45,381 bases of DNA. Origin: an uncultured Bacilli bacterium (GTDB lineage: Bacteria; Bacillota_I; Bacilli_A; RF39; UBA660). Below the pieces are notes generated by a model. The model did no database searches and was not told the DNA's origin. It was given only the letters and a program-made list of their open reading frames with translations. Location: positions 1 through 45,381 of the forward strand of contig CAKOSN010000014.1 of assembly GCA_934102255.1 (NCBI GenBank), in the 5' to 3' direction. Below, piece after piece: positions 27,371 to 36,194 of this stretch; the first letter of the stretch is position 1, and every line of letters starts with the position of its first letter. A program made the translations under genes and the position numbers.

Positions 27371-28349
27371 TAAAAGACAAAGTGTTTTAAGTATATTTTT
27401 AAGTCGAGTTCTCTATTTTGGCGTTGGTATCTCTTATATTTTAGCTCATGGTAAAAATTTTACTATTATTAATTTTCTAATTGGTTTTGTTTTAGGTTTT
27501 GGGTTATTACTTTTAATGTTAAAAGGAGACTGGGATAATTTTTTTAAGAGTTTATTAGGGAAAATTATTATTTTAAGTTTGGCTTTTTTCTTAGTTAATA
27601 ATTGTCTGGTTGCCTTTGCTGTATTAGGAAGTAATTTTTATTTAATAAATACGCCACCTTTGTTAATTATTGTCCCCCTATTTATTTTAATTTTGTATGG
27701 GGTTAAAAAAGGACTTGCTACGACTTTAAGATTAAGTGATATTTTAATTTTTATAAGTATTATTATTGGTATTCTAGCTATATTAAGTATCCAAAAAAAC
27801 ATCGACTTTAATAATTATTTGCCAATGGAAATGTTAGATAAATGTGATAGTTTAAAATGTATTTTAAGTAGTGCTTTTTATAGTGTTAGTCCTATAATTT
27901 TAGAATTAACGTTTTTAAAAAAGGATGAAGTTAATAAAAAGGCAATAATCCTAGGATATATGATAGGCAGTCTTACTATTTTTATAATGATTTTATGTAT
28001 ATTAGGAATATTTGGTGGTAACTTTGCTTTGTTGTTTCGTTATCCAGAATATATTTTGCTTAAAAAAGTTAATTTGTTTAATCAGTTTGAACATTTAGAA
28101 ACTTTTTTATCAATTCTTTGGTTTAATGATTTGCTTATTACTAGTTTACTAGCCGGTCTTTTAATTAATAAAGTATTTAAAGGTAAATGGTTATATATAG
28201 TTAGTATTTTGCATTTATGTTTTGTGTACTTTTTCTTTATTAGCAATTATCAACACATTTTACTTCTTTACCATTGTACTTTCTATGTTTTAGGAATATT
28301 AACTATCTTAGGAATCATTGGGACATTTTTAAAAAGAAAGCAAAAATAA
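27363..28349 (+). CDS. gerKB: spore germinant receptor permease subunit B (GerB/GerKB family)
   Basis: This integral membrane subunit of the APC transporter superfamily is thought to bind the germinant. Its 328 residues are nearly all hydrophobic, with about nine to ten helices; it is slightly shorter than the usual ~360. The opening QSVLSIFLSRVLYFGVGISY and the mid segment LATTLRLSDILIFISIIIGI fit family PF03845. AGGAG lies 8 bases before the ATG, which overlaps the end of gerKC by 8 bases. A strong terminator follows the stop. Confidence 0.9.
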   Translation: MNSKRQSVLSIFLSRVLYFGVGISYILAHGKNFTIINFLIGFVLGFGLLLLMLKGDWDNFFKSLLGKIIILSLAFFLVNNCLVAFAVLGSNFYLINTPPLLIIVPLFILILYGVKKGLATTLRLSDILIFISIIIGILAILSIQKNIDFNNYLPMEMLDKCDSLKCILSSAFYSVSPIILELTFLKKDEVNKKAIILGYMIGSLTIFIMILCILGIFGGNFALLFRYPEYILLKKVNLFNQFEHLETFLSILWFNDLLITSLLAGLLINKVFKGKWLYIVSILHLCFVYFFFISNYQHILLLYHCTFYVLGILTILGIIGTFLKRKQK

Positions 28350-28386
28350 AAAAGGCATACCCTGGAAAGGAGACGTGTGCCTTTTT
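28349..28386. terminator. terminator after the germination operon
   Basis: AAAAGGCATAC pairs with GTGTGCCTTTT around a ~12-base loop (one G-T pair) and runs into T on the right. A-runs on the left make it usable for the convergent HTH gene too. Confidence 0.8.
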
Positions 28387-28411
28387 GTCATTTATTAATT
28401 TTTTCACAAAA

Positions 28412-28666
28412 TTATAAAATATCACTACGTTTTTGGAAACGTTTGGGAAGTATGGAAGAATTAGCTTGCGCTTTATCATAAATACGTTTTAAGTGTGATA
28501 TTTCTTTATTAATTTGGTCAACACTTAAATGTAAATCACTAGCTTGCCTAGCTATTGAATAACCGAGAATCCTAGTGCGAATTATATATTCTTGACGTCG
28601 ATTAAGGTTTCCTTCATGAATAAAAGCCTCAACCACTTCTTGACTCCACGCAACTTGCTTAGCCAT
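28412..28666 (-). CDS. small helix-turn-helix protein (sigma-region-4-like)
   Basis: The protein has 84 residues. The centre (LNRRQEYIIRTRILGYSIARQASDLHLSVDQINKEISHLKRIYD) has the tri-helical layout of a sigma-70 region 4 or LuxR-type HTH: a first helix, LGYSIARQASDLHLS as a helix-turn-helix, and a recognition helix VDQINKEISHLKRIY. There is no other domain, so it is probably a DNA-binding regulator or a small phage-type HTH protein. It sits alone between the convergent ger operon and miaB. The ribosome binding site is weak (TGGT before the ATG), with an extended -10 promoter 33 bases upstream. It is not SpoIIID, whose sequence differs. Confidence 0.75.
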   Translation of the reverse strand: MAKQVAWSQEVVEAFIHEGNLNRRQEYIIRTRILGYSIARQASDLHLSVDQINKEISHLKRIYDKAQANSSILPKRFQKRSDIL

Positions 28667-28698
28667 ACAACCATTGTCAATTAAAACTCATACCAAAC

Positions 28699-28704
28699 AT
28701 TATA
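28699..28704 (-). promoter_or_regulatory. extended -10 promoter of the HTH gene
   Basis: The minus strand reads TGG-TATAAT, giving an expected leader of about 25 bases before the ATG at 28666. Confidence 0.5.
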
Positions 28705-28774
28705 CCATACTTGTTAATACTTGAAAAGAAAAAATTTTCTGTGAGCAATTTTCTACTTAATACTCTTGAAAATT

Positions 28775-30187
28775 TTATTTATTTTCTAGTTCACCGTCTA
28801 GGCTAAAACTCTTAGCATCAGTTATATGAACATTAACAATTTTACCAATGAGACTCTTAGGGCCAGTTACATTAACAAGCTTCATAGTGTCAGTATAACC
28901 ATAAACTTTGTCTGTCCCCTTTTCACTTATACCTTGTATTAAAACCGGTACAACTTTATCTAGTAATTTTTGATTATTTTCTAAAGAATATTTATTGACA
29001 ACTGTATTTAAACGTTGTAATCTTTCTTCTTTTTCTTTTAAAGGAGTGTTGTCTTCCATTTTAGCAGCTGGTGTTCCAACTCTTGGTGAGAAAATAAAGG
29101 TATATGCACCATCATACTTACAATGGTTCACTACTTCTAATGTCTCTTGGAAGTCTTCTTCAGTTTCATTTGGGAAACCAACAATAATATCAGTAGAAAT
29201 AGCAACGTTAGGTATTTCTTTTTTCATTTTATCAAAAAGATTTAAATATTCTTCTTTAGTATATCTTCTACCCATTAGTTTTAAAATTCTAGATGAACCC
29301 GATTGTAATGGTAGATGAATATATGGCATTATATTAGAATATTTGGCAATAGTAGTAATCATTTCGTCTGTAAAATCCCAAGGGTGAGATGTAACAAAGC
29401 GAAGTCTTGGAATACCAGTCTTGGCAACCATTTCTAAAAGACCGGCAAATGATACTTCTCCTTCTAAGTCTTTACCATATGCGTTAACATTTTGACCTAG
29501 TAATGTTACTTCTTGATATCCTTCTTTAACAAGTTTTTCTACTTCTCTTACAATTTCACAAGCTCTTCTACTTCTTTGTTTTCCTCTTGTATAAGGAACA
29601 ATACAGTAAGTACAGAATTTATCACAACCATACATAATATTTACCCAAGCAGTAATTTTAGAATCACGTTTGTAATCAATATTTTCATAAACATTGCCTT
29701 CAATAGAATATACTTTTATGTCTTGTTTAACTTTTTTGACATCTTTAATCATGGTTGCTAGTTCGTGAATATTATGAGTACCAAAAATAATATCAACATA
29801 AGGATGTTTAGTCTTAAGTTCATTTACAACAACTTCTTCTTGAGCCATACATCCACCAATGCAGACAATTAAATCTTTTTTCGTTGTAGCCTTTAAATGT
29901 TTACATCTACCAAGGTAACCAAAGACTTTATCATGGGCATTTTCTCTTATTGCACACGTATTTAAAACGACTATATCACTATCTTCTAATTCATCAGTTT
30001 CTGTATAGCCTAAATTTTCTAAAATAGCCTTTATCTCTTCGCTATCATGAACATTCATCTGACAGCCATAAGTTCTTAGAAAATATTTTTTACCAGCATA
30101 TAAATTACTCTTTCCTTCATTTTCTAAATAAATTACTTCAGCTTCATCTTTAGTTCTTTTTTTTGCATCAATCATATTTGGTAACAT
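28775..30187 (-). CDS. miaB: tRNA-2-methylthio-N6-dimethylallyladenosine synthase
   Basis: MiaB is a radical-SAM methylthiotransferase that turns i6A37 into ms2i6A37 in tRNAs reading UNN codons. At 470 residues it is complete. The auxiliary cluster Cys42, Cys78 and Cys113 (TYGCQMN, NTCAIRE, GGCMAQ) is present. The radical-SAM CxxxCxxC is Cys188/Cys192/Cys195 in YGCDKFCTYCIVPYTRG. A C-terminal TRAM domain runs from about 400. The ribosome binding site is GAAGTGAT close to the ATG. It follows a 143-codon unknown gene with a 61-base gap, probably as one transcript. Confidence 0.97.
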   Translation of the reverse strand: MLPNMIDAKKRTKDEAEVIYLENEGKSNLYAGKKYFLRTYGCQMNVHDSEEIKAILENLGYTETDELEDSDIVVLNTCAIRENAHDKVFGYLGRCKHLKATTKKDLIVCIGGCMAQEEVVVNELKTKHPYVDIIFGTHNIHELATMIKDVKKVKQDIKVYSIEGNVYENIDYKRDSKITAWVNIMYGCDKFCTYCIVPYTRGKQRSRRACEIVREVEKLVKEGYQEVTLLGQNVNAYGKDLEGEVSFAGLLEMVAKTGIPRLRFVTSHPWDFTDEMITTIAKYSNIMPYIHLPLQSGSSRILKLMGRRYTKEEYLNLFDKMKKEIPNVAISTDIIVGFPNETEEDFQETLEVVNHCKYDGAYTFIFSPRVGTPAAKMEDNTPLKEKEERLQRLNTVVNKYSLENNQKLLDKVVPVLIQGISEKGTDKVYGYTDTMKLVNVTGPKSLIGKIVNVHITDAKSFSLDGELENK

Positions 30188-30248
30188 AAAATCACTTCTT
30201 CCTTTGCTTAAGTGATTATATCAAAAAATAAAGGGATATGCACTAATT

Positions 30249-30680
30249 TTAAATAACTTTTGCTAATATTTTTGTTTCTGGTCGTTTTAGTTCGTGTAAT
30301 TTAGCTATCATTTGTTTTTCTTTTACATTTAAAAATTCTATATATTTTCTTTTTACATCAGCAGGATAATATGTTGTGTGAAGAATAAGTTCATTAATCG
30401 CACTTTGAATTAAGAAAATACTGCTAATAATGGTATCTTCTTCGGTTATTTCTCTAGAAGTTTCTTGGTCTTTTAAAATAACTGGACTATTAAAATCATA
30501 ATAATAAGTAAAATCTTTAGTAGAATAATCATAACTATCTTTATCAAGGAGTTTCATAAGAATATTTCTTATTTTTAAATAATTCATATGAGGGTCTTTA
30601 TTTTCATTAAGTAAGTATGTATTTGTAAATACACCATATATTTTATTTTTTAAAAGATATATCATTTCTTTGTATGTCAT
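30249..30680 (-). CDS. hypothetical 143-residue protein upstream of miaB
   Basis: This protein is not recognised. It looks like an alpha-helical cytosolic protein with a Tyr-rich middle (YDYSTKDFTYYYDF) and a basic C-terminus (LHELKRPETKILAKVI). B. subtilis has ricA (ymcA) next to miaB and ricA is also about 143 residues, but the order is reversed here and the sequence lacks the RicA coiled-coil pattern and C-terminal Cys residues, so that identity is not supported. The start at 30680 has GGTGAT five bases upstream, the same ribosome binding site style as gerKA. It is probably co-transcribed with miaB. Confidence 0.65.
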   Translation of the reverse strand: MTYKEMIYLLKNKIYGVFTNTYLLNENKDPHMNYLKIRNILMKLLDKDSYDYSTKDFTYYYDFNSPVILKDQETSREITEEDTIISSIFLIQSAINELILHTTYYPADVKRKYIEFLNVKEKQMIAKLHELKRPETKILAKVI

Positions 30681-30731
30681 ATAAAATCACCACGTTTTAT
30701 AGTTTAACACTTTTATACGGCTTAGAACTGT

Positions 30732-30780
30732 AAAAAAACTGTAATTTTACTAGTTATATTTGATAGTAATATTACAGTTT
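30732..30780 (-). terminator. terminator of the pre-crRNA transcript
   Basis: On the minus strand AAACTGTAAT pairs with ATTACAGTTT (arms 30771-30780 and 30736-30745), followed by a T-run. It lies directly beyond the last degenerate repeat, so it ends array transcription before the gene at 30680. Confidence 0.7.
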
Positions 30781-30790
30781 ATTATATTTG

Positions 30791-33700
30791 GCATTAATGC
30801 TATTTAAGATGACATAAATCTAAAACCACCCTATTAACTTTTCTTTTTCTAAATGAGTTTTAATAACATTCAACATGGCATAGATTTAAAACATAAGTGT
30901 TACAGCCCATAATGGGATGGACGTTTTAATGACATTTAACATGACATAGAAAACTAAAACACTTCGTCATCACTTTTTGATGTAGAACCTGTTTTAATGC
31001 CATTTAACATGACATAGGTCTAAAACTCATCATCAGTTTTTTCGACGTCCAATAGTAATACCATTTAACATCACATAGAACTAAAACTTTCATTTACAAT
31101 TATATGATATTATATATGTTTTAATACCATTCAACATGACATAGAACTAAAACTTTCATTTACAATTATATGTAAATACTAGTTACAAGTTTTAATACCA
31201 TTCAACATGACATAGAACTAAAACATTTGAATTATATGTAAATACTAGTTACAAGTTTTAATACCATTCAACATGACATAGAACTAAAACTATTTTTTCC
31301 TCTCTTTCTCACGGCTCGTGGTTTTAATACCATTCAACATGACATAGAACTAAAACCAGCCGTTAACTCTTAAAAATCCATCCTTTGTTTTAATACCATT
31401 CAACATGACATAGAACTAAAACTCTAATTCTTTGGCTGTCGCTTCATATATTGTTTTAATACCATTCAACATGACATAGAACTAAAACTGGGTGTTGTAT
31501 GCAAAAAAATTAAGAAATGTTTTAATACCATTCAACATGACATAGAACTAAAACATCATCACTATTCGCTTTTGCCAATCTTTGTTTTAATACCATTCAA
31601 CATGACATAGAACTAAAACAAAACTGTTTAACCAATTAGCAATGGAATAGTTTTAATACCATTCAACATGACATAGAACTAAAACCATAATATCCTAATG
31701 TAATTACATAATCTCGTTTTAATACCATTCAACATGACATAGAACTAAAACATTTGAATTATATGTAAATACTAGTTACAAGTTTTAATACCATTCAACA
31801 TGACATAGAACTAAAACTATTTTTTCCTCTCTTTCTCACGGCTCGTGGTTTTAATACCATTCAACATGACATAGAACTAAAACCAGCCGTTAACTCTTAA
31901 AAATCCATCCTTTGTTTTAATACCATTCAACATGACATAGAACTAAAACTCTAATTCTTTGGCTGTCGCTTCATATATTGTTTTAATACCATTCAACATG
32001 ACATAGAACTAAAACTGGGTGTTGTATGCAAAAAAATTAAGAAATGTTTTAATACCATTCAACATGACATAGAACTAAAACATCATCACTATTCGCTTTT
32101 GCCAATCTTTGTTTTAATACCATTCAACATGACATAGAACTAAAACAAAACTGTTTAACCAATTAGCAATGGAATAGTTTTAATACCATTCAACATGACA
32201 TAGAACTAAAACCATAATATCCTAATGTAATTACATAATCTCGTTTTAATACCATTCAACATGACATAGAACTAAAACCATTTAATGGAACATATAACGC
32301 AAATATAGGTTTTAATACCATTCAACATGACATAGAACTAAAACTAGAGTTTGCAGAATATAATAAACAGCTAGGTTTTAATACCATTCAACATGACATA
32401 GAACTAAAACAATAGCTTTAATTTTTAATGATTTATAATAGTTTTAATACCATTCAACATGACATAGAACTAAAACATGTTAATATTAATGTCGATGAGT
32501 TATGTAGTTTTAATACCATTCAACATGACATAGAACTAAAACAGTTTAGAAAACTTATGATATAATGTAAGTGTTTTAATACCATTCAACATGACATAGA
32601 ACTAAAACATTCTTTTAAGTCGCTTAAGTTTCTTAAAAGTTTTAATACCATTCAACATGACATAGAACTAAAACAATGTATGTAATGAATTATTACAAGA
32701 ATTAGGTTTTAATACCATTCAACATGACATAGAACTAAAACTAAAATGTAGCCATAAACTGTAATAATAATGTTTTAATACCATTCAACATGACATAGAA
32801 CTAAAACAGTGCGGTAAAAAGTTATTTAGGTTAAAACGTTTTAATACCATTCAACATGACATAGAACTAAAACTTACAAGTATTTGCACCAACTAGCATG
32901 GGTGTTTTAATACCATTCAACATGACATAGAACTAAAACAATATTAATAACATATAAAGTCCAAATAAAGTTTTAATACCATTCAACATGACATAGAACT
33001 AAAACATAGTTATAAGACCAGATTATACAATTATAGTTTTAATACCATTCAACATGACATAGAACTAAAACCATAACCATCATTTACTGCTATTGTATAA
33101 CGTTTTAATACCATTCAACATGACATAGAACTAAAACTACTATGATGAAACAACTCAATCAATTACAGTTTTAATACCATTCAACATGACATAGAACTAA
33201 AACTATCAAAAAGCGTTCATTTTATTTTTAAAGGTTTTAATACCATTCAACATGACATAGAACTAAAACACTGCAATAATTACACTAGAAAGAGAAAGCG
33301 TTTTAATACCATTCAACATGACATAGAACTAAAACTTAAAGTATTACTAATATCTGCATTTAATAGTTTTAATACCATTCAACATGACATAGAACTAAAA
33401 CGCACATTATACCACCAACAGTTGGATAAGAGTTTTAATACCATTCAACATGACATAGAACTAAAACCTTGCTCCCCATTCTCTATTTATTTGGCTTGTT
33501 TTAATACCATTCAACATGACATAGAACTAAAACAGGAGATATAGTTTATGGTTATAAAATTAAGTTTTAATACCATTCAACATGACATAGAACTAAAACG
33601 GATTAGTGCTTTTTAAGTTAAATTTAATCGTTTTAATACCATTCAACATGACATAGAACTAAAACAATTGGTGTGAAGGAAATTTAAAAGTTAGAGTTTT

Positions 33701-34259
33701 AATACCATTCAACATGACATAGAACTAAAACTTGCCAACTTTAAGATAGTCGCATATTTCCGTTTTAATACCATTCAACATGACATAGAACTAAAACTAT
33801 TATATATAAGCAAAAAAAATCCGTTTAGTTTTAATACCATTCAACATGACATAGAACTAAAACGCAGCTTCTAATGTATAGCAATTTAAATCAGTTTTAA
33901 TACCATTCAACATGACATAGAACTAAAACAAAAAAAATACTCTAACATCATTCATACGAGTTTTAATACCATTCAACATGACATAGAACTAAAACACACC
34001 ACGTTCGCCATTTAAAAAATTAAATGTTTTAATACCATTCAACATGACATAGAACTAAAACTAAAGAAATAGTTAAAAAATATAATAATATGTTTTAATA
34101 CCATTCAACATGACATAGAACTAAAACATAGAGTAAGCTTCAATATTTGTTGGTAAAGTTTTAATACCATTCAACATGACATAGAACTAAAACAAAATGC
34201 TAGGCGTAATTCACAGCTTAAAAGTTTTAATACCATTCAACATGACATAGAACTAAAAC
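30791..34259 (-). CRISPR. type II-A CRISPR array, 53 repeats and 52 spacers
   Basis: The 36-bp repeat in crRNA orientation begins GTTTTAGTTCTATGTCATG and ends GGTATTAAAAC, a typical II-A repeat. It is read leftwards. The leader-proximal repeat is 34224-34259. From 31118 to 34259, 48 repeats appear identical to consensus. Five at the far end are decayed (starts 30791, 30857, 30923, 30991, 31052); the third has a 2-base insertion (38 bp). Spacers are almost all 30 bp; exceptions are 29 bp (31555-31583 and its duplicate 32082-32110), 31 bp (32675-32705), 25 bp (31027-31051) and a 35-bp chimera (31154-31188). Eight spacers occur twice through a tandem duplication. Decay at the low-coordinate end agrees with the leader at the high end. 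Confidence 0.99.
31225..32278. repeat. exact 527-bp tandem duplication inside the array
   Basis: Eight consecutive spacer-repeat units (31225-31751) are repeated in the same order with no difference seen at 31752-32278. The unit length (eight 36-bp repeats, seven 30-bp spacers, one 29-bp spacer) adds to 527 bp, and the unusual 29-bp spacer is in both copies. This indicates unequal recombination between repeats rather than independent acquisition. Confidence 0.95.
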
Positions 34260-34345
34260 CTCAAATTCTAGAACTACATCCTAACATCCATAGAACAATG
34301 TTACATAAATGGTACCTTTTTTCTATGTCAACTAAGCCCATTATA
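34260..34345 (-). promoter_or_regulatory. CRISPR leader with leader-anchoring sequence and promoter
   Basis: In crRNA orientation the leader ends in ATTTGAG (34260-34266) directly against the first repeat, the II-A leader-anchoring sequence that directs spacer insertion by Cas1-Cas2-Csn2-Cas9. An extended -10, TGT-TATAAT (hexamer 34340-34345), overlaps the csn2 stop codon. A consensus -35 TTGACA (34326-34331) lies further in but has only a weak -10 (TATGTA) 18 bases on. An inverted repeat CATAGAA/TTCTATG (34289-34295, 34321-34327), related to the CRISPR repeat, spans the leader. Confidence 0.75.
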
Positions 34346-35015
34346 ACACAAACTCATCTAAATTTTCATCTATTATATACTTTTTTTCGTTTTTTAGAGT
34401 TACACCGTGACATATAGAATCTACTAGCATAATCGTAATTTCATTATAAATAGCATATTTATATAATTCTACTACTTCATCCTTAGTTAAATACTGTTTT
34501 AGATTCACAAATACTAGGAAATTATTAGTTTTTAAAGTATGTTCTAAATCAATTAACAACATTAAGTTATCTAATAATTCTTCTTTCGGACTTATTCCTA
34601 ATTTTATTAACTTATTAATATTATCTATACTTATATCATTTTCAATATATAGAGGTAAATCTATATCATTTAAAGCTTTCTTATAAATTCTAGTCATTTT
34701 GCCATATAAATTAATTAAATTTTTAGTATCTTCTTCATTTATATAATTACTTACAAACTTAGATATTTCATTAGTATATTTTTTAGAATCAAACTGAAAA
34801 TTGAAATAATTAATAAATACTTTAATTTTACCATTCATGTTTATTTCTTTATTATCTTGAATAAATTTTAAGTTATCACTATAGCCATTTATATATACAG
34901 AATATAAATCATTAACAAAGCGATAAAAATATCTTTTATTTTCGATTTCAACTGCATTTATATAGTCACTTGCAAATATTATTTGGTTATCTAAATAATC
35001 AACACTTAAATTCAT
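34341..35015 (-). CDS. csn2: CRISPR adaptation protein Csn2 (type II-A)
   Basis: Csn2 forms a tetrameric ring that slides on DNA ends and supports spacer acquisition; it defines subtype II-A. At 224 residues it has the size of the short streptococcal Csn2 form. The C-terminal half carries the typical LLIDLEHTLKTNNFLVFVNL and the helix-strand KDEVVELYKYAIYNEITIMLVDS. Its ATG overlaps the cas2 TGA stop (ATGA), so translation is coupled. The stop codon overlaps the -10 of the array promoter. It is the last cas gene before the leader. Confidence 0.93.
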   Translation of the reverse strand: MNLSVDYLDNQIIFASDYINAVEIENKRYFYRFVNDLYSVYINGYSDNLKFIQDNKEINMNGKIKVFINYFNFQFDSKKYTNEISKFVSNYINEEDTKNLINLYGKMTRIYKKALNDIDLPLYIENDISIDNINKLIKLGISPKEELLDNLMLLIDLEHTLKTNNFLVFVNLKQYLTKDEVVELYKYAIYNEITIMLVDSICHGVTLKNEKKYIIDENLDEFVL

Positions 35016-35332
35016 AATACTATTAACCTATCTTCATTATTTATAATTTTACTATTACTTTCGCCAATTATATATTCTATCTTAGAATACTGCTGTTCAG
35101 TTATAGTTAAGACTTGAATAAGACCTTTTTTAGGAGCATTTTTTCTTAATCTACTAAGTAATAATTCTGATTGATTATTGTTTAATACTAATTTAGAATA
35201 AACGGATTCTTGCATCATGACAAAGCCTTCTCCTAGTAGATATTTTCGAAATCTTAAATAATTTCTTTTATCTTTAGCATAAATATTAGGTAAATCAAAA
35301 AATACTATTGTTCGCACTACTCTATCCCTCAT
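35012..35332 (-). CDS. cas2: CRISPR-associated endoribonuclease-fold protein Cas2
   Basis: Cas2 is the structural dimer at the centre of the Cas1-Cas2 spacer integrase. The preferred start is the ATG at 35332, giving 106 residues beginning MRDRVVRTIVFFDLPN, with the conserved first beta strand and Asp (FFDLP). A longer frame to 35368 would add 12 residues not seen in the family. AAGGA lies 12 bases before this ATG. LLGEGFVMMQESVYSKLVLN and the C-terminal EDRLIVL are typical of type II Cas2. It overlaps the end of cas1 by 11 bases and csn2 by 4. Confidence 0.95.
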   Translation of the reverse strand: MRDRVVRTIVFFDLPNIYAKDKRNYLRFRKYLLGEGFVMMQESVYSKLVLNNNQSELLLSRLRKNAPKKGLIQVLTITEQQYSKIEYIIGESNSKIINNEDRLIVL

Positions 35333-36194
35333 AATATATAAAGTCCTTATATTCATCTGTATTATCAATATTATTTAAAGTGTTTTTAACAAATAAGCCT
35401 ATAATATCTTTTAAAGTATAACTTTTATTTTGATATTTATAGGTGTTATTTAAAATATTAACTATATCTAATTTATAATTAGTATTTAGTTCTCTTTCTT
35501 GATTAAAATAAACAAAGTTATCAACAATTACTCGAAATGGTTCCATTAAATCACAACTTAAGTTAAACTCATTAAATTCATTTTTATGATGAATTCCTAG
35601 TTGAGTGAGATAACCACTAGCAATAACTTCTTTGTTAATAGTAGATAAAAGAATAGCATAACCGTAATTTAGGGCAGCATTAATATTGTCATTATTATTT
35701 CTAACAAAATCTTTACCAAATAAAGCATTAAAGTATACTTTAGCAGCATGACCTTCTCTATTTGTTTTATCTCCACTTACTACTTCATCAATATAACTAT
35801 TTAATAAATCATATTTATCATTTTTTATTTTGTTTAACATTAAACTTTGGTTAAGTATTTTATTCTTAACTATTTTCATCCATAAATCATCTTTATACTT
35901 GTTAGTCCATTTAATCTGCTCTTTTATCTTTTTACTAGAATTATGTCTTGAATAATATGGCGATAACTCACCAAAAGGATTATGTTTTTCATCACAAAAT
36001 ATCATGTTTATTTTAGCATCAGCAATTTCTTTTAGAAGATAAGCAGAAATAGATACAGAGATAGAATCAACTATAATTGTATCTATTTCTGATAAATGAA
36101 TGTATTTTTCATCATTATCTTGCTTAACTACTAGAAATCTATTTTTATAACTAATTTTAGATTGTCTAGTTATTACAACTGTTCTAAAGCTCAT
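35322..36194 (-). CDS. cas1: CRISPR-associated integrase Cas1 (type II)
   Basis: Cas1 is the metal-dependent integrase that inserts new spacers at the leader end. At 290 residues it has the type II length. The active site is visible: Glu147 (NREGHAAKVYF), His203 (LGIHHKNEFN) and the acidic pair Asp215/Glu218 (CDLMEPFR). The opening MSFRTVVITRQSKISYKNRF is typical of the II-A/II-C group. Its ATG overlaps the cas9 TGA stop (ATGA), so cas9 and cas1 are translationally coupled. Confidence 0.97.
   Translation of the reverse strand: MSFRTVVITRQSKISYKNRFLVVKQDNDEKYIHLSEIDTIIVDSISVSISAYLLKEIADAKINMIFCDEKHNPFGELSPYYSRHNSSKKIKEQIKWTNKYKDDLWMKIVKNKILNQSLMLNKIKNDKYDLLNSYIDEVVSGDKTNREGHAAKVYFNALFGKDFVRNNNDNINAALNYGYAILLSTINKEVIASGYLTQLGIHHKNEFNEFNLSCDLMEPFRVIVDNFVYFNQERELNTNYKLDIVNILNNTYKYQNKSYTLKDIIGLFVKNTLNNIDNTDEYKDFIYYEG

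Noticed and set aside
28412..28666. SpoIIID, a sporulation HTH regulator of similar size
   Set aside because: The sequence does not match the conserved SpoIIID N-terminus or its helix-turn-helix.
30249..30680. RicA (YmcA), which neighbours miaB in B. subtilis
   Set aside because: The length agrees, but gene order and sequence do not: there is no RicA coiled-coil pattern or C-terminal cysteines.
30791..34259. Self-targeting spacers against this window
   Set aside because: No spacer matched a gene in the window when compared by eye. A full search against the genome and viruses would be needed to make any claim.
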